Positions 9,602 through 19,540 of a stretch of 64,000 nt of DNA are shown one piece after another. Origin of the DNA: Thiocapsa imhoffii (lineage in GTDB: Bacteria > Pseudomonadota > Gammaproteobacteria > Chromatiales > Chromatiaceae). The position numbers were made by a program, and so were the translations under genes. The stretch is from assembly GCF_016583985.1 (NCBI RefSeq), contig NZ_NRSD01000001.1:310001-374000 (forward strand). Direction: 5' to 3'. The number at the start of each line of letters is the position of its first letter. Position 1 is the stretch's first letter. The notes under the pieces were generated by a model. The model was not told the DNA's origin. It did not search any database and worked only from the letters and a program-made list of their open reading frames with translations.

Positions 9602-11645
9602 CAGGGGTTGGTTCGCCAGCGCCTGATCCTTCCGTTAGTCGTTCGGCAAGACGCGTGGCGAGGCTCGCGAGCAACTGCACCTTGAGCTCAGGGGCGATCG
9701 CGCGATAGGGAATACGCCAGCATGCTGCGCGATCATTCAAGGCGATAACCGTATGATCGCGTGATCGACCGGTCGCGAGCGGCAGATCGCCAAAGACCAG
9801 ACCCGGTCCCAGCGTTGCGCATCGAAGCGGGATCCGCGCGCTTGCGGTGGATTGGATCTGGAACTGACCACGGGCGATCAGGAAGAGTGCATCGGCCGGA
9901 TCGCCTGGATGATAGACCACTTGTCCAGCAACGCAATCCAGCCGTTCGGCGATCGTGATCAGTTGATCGCGCGCGTTCGCGTCCAGGGTTTCGCACAGAT
10001 CATTCTCGATCAGGGGTGTTTCCGTGACAGGATCCTGAAGCGCGCGTCCGAGGAGTTGATCTTCCGCCCACTCGAGCGCCTGGTCGCGCTCCGTGAAGCG
10101 CAATGGCCCAGGCGACCCGGTCTCAGAGGATACCTCCGCCAGCGCGTGCACGAGCGGCGGCTGATGATGGCCGCCGGGCAGGAGGAGGGTGCGTTCGTGT
10201 GACTGAAGGTCGTGCGCGAGTTCGCTGAGCAGTCGCGCGGCGGCCTGATCGAGACCGACGACGCGGGTCAAGTCGAGGATCAGGATCTCGAATGCAGCGC
10301 GTTCTCGCAAGACGTCATGGACTAGGGATTCGGTGGCGCCGAGATTCAGTTCGCCTTGGAGTTCATAAAGGCGCACCCGTGCGCCGCGCGCCCGCAGCCG
10401 GGTGCGTTCGGACCGCCGTCGACGTCGGCTGGAGCGGAGCTCGGTCCCATCGGATCGCGAGCGAATGATGGACGCGGCGGTCGCTCTCGGGGTGTGAAAG
10501 AGGTGTAGAGCGAAGTCGGCCGAGATCTCTTCGCAGACGCGGATGCCACGCACACTGTTCCCGCGCGAGTCGAGTGGTGGTGAAAAGACGGCAATGCCCA
10601 TCTGGCCCGGGAGCACGGCGATGATTCCACCCGCGACGCCGCTCTTCGCCGGCATCCCGACCCGATAGATCCAACCACCTGAGAAGTCATACATGCCGCA
10701 GGAGGTCATCACCGCGAGCACCCGCGCGACGTCTGGCGCGGCGAGCGCGCGCGCGCCGGTGAGCGGGTTGACCCCGTCGTTTGCGAGGGTTGCCCCCATG
10801 ATCGCGAGATCGCGACAATCCACCAACACCGAACACTGCCGGAAATAGAGATCGAGCCCGGGCTCGGGATCGCCGGTGATGATGTCGAAGTTGCGCATCA
10901 GATGGGCGAGGGCACGATTGCGGTGTCCGGTGCGAGCTTCGGAGGCATAGACGCGCTCGTCCACTGCCATCGTGCGCCCGGTGTAGCGTTCGAACATCGC
11001 CATGATGCGGCGTTCCCCATCGGCGGCGTCCGTTCCCGCGATCATGGCGCTGACCGCGATGGCGCCGGCATTGATCATGGGGTTCAGCGGCCGCCCGGTA
11101 TCGGGCTCCAGGCTGATGGAATTGAAGGCCTCGCCCGTAGGTTCGACGCCCACCTTGGCCAGCACCCGCTCAACACCCTGCTCCGCGAGCGCCATGCCAT
11201 AGACGAATGGCTTGGAGATGGATTGAATGGTGGCGCATTGCGCGGTGTCGCCGACGCTGTAGAGATGACCGTCCACCGTGGCGATGGCGATGCCGAACCA
11301 GGCCGGGTCGGCATGCGCGAGTTCGGGAATATAGGCCGCGACCAAACCCTCACGTAGGGGTGCGAGACGCCGGTGCAGGGCGTCTAGATAGGTTTGGATC
11401 GGCGACCCGCCCGGCAGTGGACTCAGCGTCGGATCTCCCTGATGTCGGTGCGCATGGGCCTGCTCGCTCTGTTCAGGCGGCCTCCCGCTGCGCTGCGGGC
11501 TGAACGCTGCGTGCCGGCTGTAAGGGGTCTGCTCCGATGGTGCCGACGAGTGATTCGAGGTAGGCCGGATCACGCACGCGCGCCAACTGGTCTTGGGCGC
11601 GTTGCAGTCGGGTTGTCGCATCGAGTCGCGCCGCTTCGTCAGCAT
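9579..11645 (-). CDS. glsA: Glutaminase fused to STAS and cNMP-binding domains
   Basis: Residues about 80-385 are a beta-lactamase-fold glutaminase (glutamine to glutamate plus ammonia): the catalytic SxxK appears in QSISKPF, followed by NPMINAGAI, YASE and the GVAGGIIAVLPG segment. A strongly basic linker leads to a STAS-like domain (about 430-530), then a cyclic-nucleotide-binding fold (about 560-665). The phosphate cassette of the last domain looks degenerate: GDLPLATGRSRDH in place of the usual GE..R.A pattern, so ligand binding is doubtful. The first ATG lies 172 bases inside the upstream gene; ATG 11621 or GTG 11573 are alternatives, and none has a strong ribosome binding site. The catalytic domain is certain, the start is not. 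Confidence 0.9.
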   Translation of the reverse strand: MLTKRRDSMRQPDCNAPKTSWRACVIRPTSNHSSAPSEQTPYSRHAAFSPQRSGRPPEQSEQAHAHRHQGDPTLSPLPGGSPIQTYLDALHRRLAPLREGLVAAYIPELAHADPAWFGIAIATVDGHLYSVGDTAQCATIQSISKPFVYGMALAEQGVERVLAKVGVEPTGEAFNSISLEPDTGRPLNPMINAGAIAVSAMIAGTDAADGERRIMAMFERYTGRTMAVDERVYASEARTGHRNRALAHLMRNFDIITGDPEPGLDLYFRQCSVLVDCRDLAIMGATLANDGVNPLTGARALAAPDVARVLAVMTSCGMYDFSGGWIYRVGMPAKSGVAGGIIAVLPGQMGIAVFSPPLDSRGNSVRGIRVCEEISADFALHLFHTPRATAASIIRSRSDGTELRSSRRRRRSERTRLRARGARVRLYELQGELNLGATESLVHDVLRERAAFEILILDLTRVVGLDQAAARLLSELAHDLQSHERTLLLPGGHHQPPLVHALAEVSSETGSPGPLRFTERDQALEWAEDQLLGRALQDPVTETPLIENDLCETLDANARDQLITIAERLDCVAGQVVYHPGDPADALFLIARGQFQIQSTASARIPLRCATLGPGLVFGDLPLATGRSRDHTVIALNDRAACWRIPYRAIAPELKVQLLASLATRLAERLTEGSGAGEPTPDGGDFEG

Positions 11646-14600
11646 AATGGCGCAGGTCCAGGAACTGCTGGAGATTCAATACGAGACGGTTGGCTAGTTG
11701 GAGATCGCGCTGCTGCTTCACCTCCAAACGTTCGCGGTACCAGTCCGAACTCATCAGGGCCTCGCGTGTGAAGAGCCCGCGGATGGCCGGGTCCTGAATG
11801 GTCCGGCCATGATCGTGGCCCTCCGCCATGATGTGGATGAGTGCAGCGAGCGGTGGGCAGGCCTCCGCAATGCTGCCGTCCTCCAGATAGCGCCGGGCAA
11901 CACGTTGCTGTGCCTCGCAGATGTTCTCGATCCCGTCGACGAACACCGCGAGATCCTGCGACTCGGGACGCAAGATCGCCTCGGTGAAGACGGCGCTGGG
12001 GTTGTCGAAGATCTTCCCCATGAAGTGCGCGACGAAGCGGTCGGTGATGCGATAGCCGAGACGACTGGCGAGCACGGTGCGACCGTCGTATTCAAAATCC
12101 TCCAGTGCTTCCAAATAACCGTTCTCGATCAGATACCCCGGGTCACGTTCTTGCTCGGTCAAACGGGCCCAGATCTCCGGGATCAATAATGAGATGTCGT
12201 GCGCGACTCTGACGTTGGTCCCGATATGACCGGCGGAACTGGAGAAGCCGGCGAAGCCGGTGAGGATGAAGGAGACGAGTGCGTTATTGAGATCGGCCGT
12301 TGGATTGAGCGCATTGAAGGGCGCTTTGGTCAGTGCGCCCTCGCTCCCCGCGCCGGTTGTCGAGGGAGACTTGCCGGTCAGGGAACACACGAAATCCATG
12401 AAGAGTTCCGGCAACTCCTGGTAGTGGATCGGGTTGTAGACCGCAAGCGGGCGGATGCCCGGCTCGGGTGGGTTATTCCGTCGCCCCACCAGCACCGCGT
12501 CCACCGGGGTCGCGAGTGGGATCTGCAGTGGGAGTTTGCGATGGAACCGAGCACCGATTTCAGCGACGTATTTGCGCACCGGATTGACGAGGTCAGGACG
12601 GATCTGAAGGTAGCGCGGGTTCTTCGTCGGCTGCCCATTCACCAGCTTCGGATGCGCCGATGACACCACCAGGACCTGGTCACGTGCGGCCTGCTCAAGC
12701 CGCTGTCGCATGGGTGCCGTAAAGGTCGAGAGGGTGGGGACGTCCTCGAGGATGGCGGCCAATGCTGGACCACCGAGGGGCTCGTAGTTGGCCATGAAGT
12801 TGCCGTGCTGGGCTAACTCACGCTCGGTCTGTTTATCAAAACCCGGGATGATGGCGTCGTCCGGGCGCTGGAACAGCCGATACTCACAGTTGCGGATGAG
12901 CTTGATGCTGTGCTCCGTTTCTGGCGGTGTCGGATGCCGACCGGGCACCTGCGCGGGTGGTACAACGACGGACGTGGTGATGTCGTCTTCCATCTGGATC
13001 TTCTCCGCGGCGATAAAATCCTGGCGCAGCTTGAAGGTGCGCCATTTCTCCGCCTGATCGAAACCAACACGCAGATAGGAGGCGACGATCCGTCGCCCGA
13101 AGACTTTCAGTTCGTGCCCCGGCGCACCGTCGATCTCGTCGACGGAGAAGTGCTTGCGCCAGGCATCGCCCCAGCTTGGCTGATAGAAGCGTTTGATCAT
13201 GAAGACCAGTGCGAGCAGCCGGGGTGGGATGGAATGCAACCAGGTGTTGTATTCCCAGGTATGACTCGGCGAGGGTGTCAACAATTTGATCACGGAGCCC
13301 AGGCTGCGCTCCGAAGAGAGGATCTTGCGCCCGGCATCATGGTCCTCGTGTTCGAAGCCGGGCCGAAATCGATCCGTGTAATCACGTGCGCAGATCTCCT
13401 CGACGCGATCGAGATCCTGGCTCAGATCGTCGACGAAGATGGGGCCGTAGAGCACCGCGTCGTCCAACGACTTGGAGATCTCCGACTTCCCACCTCCCGA
13501 AACGGTACAGGGTTTGTGGCAGAAGGTGCCCTCGGGCTTGGTGCCGATGAGCCGCCAGGAGGGCGCGCCCGGATGCTTTTGCATCTCGATCTTATAGCCG
13601 TTTGGTTGGACATAAATCCGATTCGGCTGCAGGCGGATGCTCTGAGCGACGCCATCCTGTGTCCAGGCGATGCGTTGGGTGCGCAGGTCCATACGCAGGT
13701 CTTGTGGCACATAGATGACTTGGGGATAACGCTTGTCGATGCCGTAGCCTTGCGGCTGCAATTCCATGAGTTCACCGAAGCGTGCCACCGTGTCGGCAAA
13801 GTCGTAGCCGGGTTCGCGGGTCGCGGGATCGACTCCGAATTCCTCGCCATGGTTGAACCGAGGAAAAGCCAGTGCGCCGCCGGCGTGCTCCTCTTCGGCC
13901 ATGCCATAGAGGTTTGCGGCGAAGCTGATCTGGGTTTTGACCTCTTTTTTGCAGTAGCCGTAATAGTTATCGGTGATCAGGGTGAAGATCACGCCCGACG
14001 CGTCACGTGCGGTGAGTTTAAACGGCGTTCCATCGTTATAGCGCTCCGCTGGGTCGCGCCAGCACATGCCGTCGGTACGCTGACGCTCGGTGGCCTGATC
14101 CCAGTGGGGAAGCCCCAGCTCCTGTTTGGTCAAGGTGGTCAAATGGGGGGCGAGCAGGACGCATCCGGTGTGTCCGGACCAGTGATCGACATCCAGAGCA
14201 GCATCGAAATCGGCGAGATAAGGATTCCCTCCGTTCCCGAAGATGCTTTCGACGAAATCCAGATTCGAGACCAAATTGCCCGGCGCGAAGAAGCGGATCT
14301 CCATGTTCTTCTCCGGTTGGATGCCGGGAATCTCGGGACAGATCGGGGGCCGCAGCAGGAGCGACACGAACATCCGCGCCGGCTGCTCCTGATCAGCTGT
14401 AAAGGGGATGACCAGAAGGTCTTCAGGCGGATTCAAGGCTGCTTGCAGCAGGCGCGCGAACACGATCTTGGGTACGGCCTTCTTGTCACCGGGAATGGGC
14501 AGCCCGCCCTCGGCGATATGGAATGACCCCGCCGTTGTGCGGCGATCGCTCGCGGGATTGTTCAGCACGCCTTGGGCGACGCGGTAGCTGGAGATGATGT

Positions 14601-15039
14601 TGGAGTGAAAGGCATCGCGGTCGATCGGAACGGAGAGTTCGCGGGCCAAACCATGTCGGTCGAGGATGAAGGTCTGGTGTGGGAGGGCTGGGATCCGCTC
14701 CCATTCCAGGTCATCGAGATAGTGTTGGAGAAAATCTTGGATGCGTCGATCAACCGGGCAGAGATAGTTCGCTAGGAGGCGGTTTTTCTCTCGGTAACTC
14801 GACAGCAGATCATGGGCGATCTCAATGAACTCGGCCGTACCGGCCGTCCCGCAGGCGCTCTGTCCCGAGGAGATCAACTTGAAGTTGATGTATAGATGCA
14901 GTTTTTGGCGGTCTTCGGGAGTGAGCAGCGGTGTGGGCTGGTGTGCGTGCTCAGCGGTGGAGCCCGCTTGAGTGTGTGCGTCTGTGCAGTGTCCGGTGCT
15001 GTCGAGTTGAAGGCCAAGCTGGCGAAGAGAATCGATCAT
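11473..15039 (-). CDS. Probable PPi-type phosphoenolpyruvate carboxykinase
   Basis: A single 1188-residue protein with no signal peptide or membrane segment. Its size and several motifs fit the PPi-dependent PEPCK family (about 1100-1200 residues, known from Entamoeba and Propionibacterium), which interconverts oxaloacetate plus PPi with phosphoenolpyruvate plus CO2 and phosphate. Seen: YGYCKKEVKTQISFAANLYG near residues 360-379, a kinase-type anion loop TVSGGGKSEISKS at 512-524, and a Gly/Ser-rich loop TTGAGSEGALTKAPFNAL near 920. It is unlike ATP- or GTP-PEPCK overall. AGGA sits 7 bases before the ATG. The glutaminase frame overlaps its 3' end. The family call rests on recollection of motifs, not on a search. 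Confidence 0.6.
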   Translation of the reverse strand: MIDSLRQLGLQLDSTGHCTDAHTQAGSTAEHAHQPTPLLTPEDRQKLHLYINFKLISSGQSACGTAGTAEFIEIAHDLLSSYREKNRLLANYLCPVDRRIQDFLQHYLDDLEWERIPALPHQTFILDRHGLARELSVPIDRDAFHSNIISSYRVAQGVLNNPASDRRTTAGSFHIAEGGLPIPGDKKAVPKIVFARLLQAALNPPEDLLVIPFTADQEQPARMFVSLLLRPPICPEIPGIQPEKNMEIRFFAPGNLVSNLDFVESIFGNGGNPYLADFDAALDVDHWSGHTGCVLLAPHLTTLTKQELGLPHWDQATERQRTDGMCWRDPAERYNDGTPFKLTARDASGVIFTLITDNYYGYCKKEVKTQISFAANLYGMAEEEHAGGALAFPRFNHGEEFGVDPATREPGYDFADTVARFGELMELQPQGYGIDKRYPQVIYVPQDLRMDLRTQRIAWTQDGVAQSIRLQPNRIYVQPNGYKIEMQKHPGAPSWRLIGTKPEGTFCHKPCTVSGGGKSEISKSLDDAVLYGPIFVDDLSQDLDRVEEICARDYTDRFRPGFEHEDHDAGRKILSSERSLGSVIKLLTPSPSHTWEYNTWLHSIPPRLLALVFMIKRFYQPSWGDAWRKHFSVDEIDGAPGHELKVFGRRIVASYLRVGFDQAEKWRTFKLRQDFIAAEKIQMEDDITTSVVVPPAQVPGRHPTPPETEHSIKLIRNCEYRLFQRPDDAIIPGFDKQTERELAQHGNFMANYEPLGGPALAAILEDVPTLSTFTAPMRQRLEQAARDQVLVVSSAHPKLVNGQPTKNPRYLQIRPDLVNPVRKYVAEIGARFHRKLPLQIPLATPVDAVLVGRRNNPPEPGIRPLAVYNPIHYQELPELFMDFVCSLTGKSPSTTGAGSEGALTKAPFNALNPTADLNNALVSFILTGFAGFSSSAGHIGTNVRVAHDISLLIPEIWARLTEQERDPGYLIENGYLEALEDFEYDGRTVLASRLGYRITDRFVAHFMGKIFDNPSAVFTEAILRPESQDLAVFVDGIENICEAQQRVARRYLEDGSIAEACPPLAALIHIMAEGHDHGRTIQDPAIRGLFTREALMSSDWYRERLEVKQQRDLQLANRLVLNLQQFLDLRHYADEAARLDATTRLQRAQDQLARVRDPAYLESLVGTIGADPLQPARSVQPAAQREAA

Positions 15040-15518
15040 ATCGGTTTCCTGCGACGTTGTTGCGAAGGGTCACACGCACTTCAGCGATCTAATAAAGCAT
15101 AAATGACGCCATCTTTCGCCCCTAAAATTCACCTCCGTTCATCGCACTCGTTGCCGCTGACAAGCACTAGTAGTCTGATTCGCAAGGGAGTTCGAGGACG
15201 CATTAGAGGCGATGCACGGGCGTCATGCGCCCCCTTCGCGTGCGACCAATGCATGGTTTCGGTTCAGCGTCGCAGTAAATGCACCCTTTGAGTGCATCGC
15301 GATGGCTTAGCCTCCCGCCCATCCGCTCGGTCCGCGGGTGGATCCTAGCCCGGGGTGAATCGCGCTATCATCGCGGATGTGGCCATGATCGGAGGCGCGG
15401 ATCGTCCTCCGCCAGGGCACTCGGAACTGGGATTGAGCGTCGCGGAGCCGTCTGGATGCACGACGGCAAGAGATCGTTGTCCCGGACACAGCATCGGGCG
15501 AGGTGGAGGTAGCGGTTG
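15040..15518. promoter_or_regulatory. Divergent control region between the PEPCK-like gene and galE
   Basis: About 480 bases lie between two divergent genes and must hold promoters in both directions. An AT-richer patch near 15090-15105 (TAATAAAGCATAAAT) could supply the minus-strand -10 region. A perfect 6-base inverted repeat, ATGCAC and GTGCAT at 15279-15284 and 15292-15297 with a 7-base spacer, is a candidate operator. No coding frame here is supported. GGAGGT at 15505-15510 is the galE ribosome binding site. Confidence 0.4.
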
Positions 15519-16532
15519 ATGAGGATTCTCGTAACGGGCGGTGCCGGCTACATCGGGAGCCACACCTGCGTGGAGATGTTGCACGCGGGCATGGACGTCG
15601 TTGTCCTCGACAATCTGTGCAACAGTAAAGCAGAGTCGTTGCGCCGCGTGGGTGAGCTCACCGGGGCGGCACTCCACTTCGTGAAAGCCGATCTGCGTGA
15701 TCGTGGTGCGCTTGATGCCCTGTTTCGTGAGATTCGGATCGATGCCGTGGTGCATTTCGCTGGGTTGAAGGCCGTGGGTGAATCGGTTGCTTTGCCGCTT
15801 GCCTATTACGACAACAACGTCGGCGGTACTCTCACGCTCTGTCAGGCCATGGCGGCAGCGGGGGTGCGGAGTTTGGTCTTCAGCTCGTCAGCGACCGTCT
15901 ATGGTGATCCTCGGAGCGTCCCGATCCGGGAAGATTTTCCGTGCAGCGCCACCAATCCCTACGGCCGTTCGAAGCTGTTCATCGAGGACATCCTGCGCGA
16001 TGTGCAGGTTGCCGATCACGCTTGGAACATTGCCCTACTGCGCTATTTCAACCCGGTTGGCGCGCATCCAAGCGGGCGGATCGGTGAGGATCCGAGCGGG
16101 ATTCCCAATAACCTGATGCCCTATGTCGCGCAGGTGGCCGTCGGGAAGCTGGCGCGTCTGCGCGTGTTCGGCAATGACTACCCAACAGATGACGGAACCG
16201 GTGTGCGCGACTACATCCATGTCGTTGATCTGGCCCGTGGTCATCTGGCCGCCTTACGTCGGCTGGAGCAGGCGCCCGGCGTGGTGACCTACAACCTCGG
16301 AACCGGCCGTGGTTACAGCGTTCTGGAGATGGTCGCGGCCTTCGAGCGCGCGAGCGGTCGCCCGGTTCCCTATGAGATCGTGGCCCGGCGTCCCGGCGAC
16401 ATCGCCGTCTGTTACGCGGATGCGTCTTCGGCGAAGGCCGAGTTGGATTGGGAGGCTGAGTTCGACATCGACGCCATGGTGCGCGATGCCTGGCGCTGGC
16501 AGTCGCAGAATCCGCGGGGATACGACGACTGA
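15519..16532 (+). CDS. galE: UDP-glucose 4-epimerase GalE
   Basis: A cytosolic short-chain dehydrogenase-type epimerase that interconverts UDP-glucose and UDP-galactose with bound NAD+, feeding galactose into exopolysaccharide and lipopolysaccharide. Seen: the Rossmann motif GGAGYIGSH near the N-terminus, SSSATVYG with the catalytic Ser/Thr, YGRSK with catalytic Tyr and Lys, [13 protein letters not shown] and [10 protein letters not shown]. At 337 residues it matches E. coli GalE (338). ATG 15519 is preferred over the adjacent in-frame TTG because GGAGGT lies 8 bases upstream. It is a single-gene unit; the next gene is on the opposite strand. Confidence 0.96.
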   Translation: MRILVTGGAGYIGSHTCVEMLHAGMDVVVLDNLCNSKAESLRRVGELTGAALHFVKADLRDRGALDALFREIRIDAVVHFAGLKAVGESVALPLAYYDNNVGGTLTLCQAMAAAGVRSLVFSSSATVYGDPRSVPIREDFPCSATNPYGRSKLFIEDILRDVQVADHAWNIALLRYFNPVGAHPSGRIGEDPSGIPNNLMPYVAQVAVGKLARLRVFGNDYPTDDGTGVRDYIHVVDLARGHLAALRRLEQAPGVVTYNLGTGRGYSVLEMVAAFERASGRPVPYEIVARRPGDIAVCYADASSAKAELDWEAEFDIDAMVRDAWRWQSQNPRGYDD

Positions 16533-16750
16533 TGGTTGAACCGGCGAGCCGCTTGACTCAGGCCGTGCCGCCGCGCTGATTGATCCGTATCCTCATGGGG
16601 GGCGCTCCTAGGTCGCTGTCGCATCGGATTTGCGCCGCGCGCGGCGGCGTGTCCTCCTCGATTCTCCATCACGCCAGGCCATGTCCGGCCTGCTCGCGGC
16701 GACCCGATGTCCGCGCGCTCGGCGAACACCGGGGAGCATTCCCAGCCTAC

Positions 16751-19021
<2,271 letters not shown>

Positions 19022-19215
19022 GCCTGCTTTCCTGCGCCGGCATGATCCGGATCAGGTTCAAAGGGTTAAGATCCATATCGACCGCTTGTTGAGCGCTGCA
19101 CGTCCCCATGGTGGGATCATGTGGTCACTCGCGGACGGTCGTCTTGCCGGCTTCTAGTCTCTGAGCCGGTTCGATACTGGATCTCTCTCAGCCCTGACGC
19201 GCCCCGAACCATTCG
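19022..19215 (-). ncRNA. TPP (THI-box) riboswitch with extended P3 arm
   Basis: Read on the minus strand, the 5' part carries GGGGCGC...GGGCTGAGAG (CTGAGA at 19186-19191) and the 3' part carries the core ACCCTTTGAACCTGATCCGGATCATGCCGGCGC at 19031-19066 (given here in pieces: CCTGATCCGGATC then ATGCCGGCG), the conserved thiamine pyrophosphate aptamer. Between them, AGATCCAGTATCGA at 19171-19184 pairs with TCGATATGGATCT at 19069-19081 to form P3, leaving a long insert of some 85 bases that can fold further (CCGGCT and AGCCGG). Bound TPP would reduce thiC expression. Confidence 0.9.
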
Positions 19216-19254
19216 CCCCTCGCCTTGCCGAAACGATGACCAGACTAGCGGGTC

Positions 19255-19449
19255 ATGACATCAGATCGGCACATGGTGGTCGAACGATCACGGACGTTTA
19301 TCGCGGGCACCCCCAGCAGCACTTGGAAACTATCGGAAGGCCGGGCGGATTTCAACCTGATCGAACGCGTGGTCGGTTGCCTAGGCTTGACCTTTGCCGT
19401 TGCGCTGTTGATCCTTTGGCCATGGCAAGACCCTCAAGACGCTCAATGA
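19255..19449 (+). CDS. Possible small membrane protein
   Basis: A 64-codon frame with codon choice like that of its neighbours. The C-terminal third is a single hydrophobic segment (VVGCLGLTFAVALLILWPW) preceded by charged residues and followed by a short acidic tail, the layout of a one-pass small membrane protein. There is no good ribosome binding site before ATG 19255; ATG 19273 is an alternative start. It lies 91 bases upstream of the REC-REC-GGDEF-EAL gene on the same strand and could share its transcript. I do not recognise a family. Confidence 0.35.
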   Translation: MTSDRHMVVERSRTFIAGTPSSTWKLSEGRADFNLIERVVGCLGLTFAVALLILWPWQDPQDAQ

Positions 19450-19540
19450 GTCATCCTGGCGAATCGACTGTGCACCATGCCCATCCGTCTAGGCCCTTGG
19501 GGGAGCGAGCCCAAGGCCGATCCAAGAGGTACGACAGCGC

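Noticed and set aside
12910..14526. 538-codon plus-strand open frame
   Set aside because: It is antisense to the PEPCK-like gene, whose sequence looks far more like a real protein. Long antisense frames are expected in GC-rich DNA.
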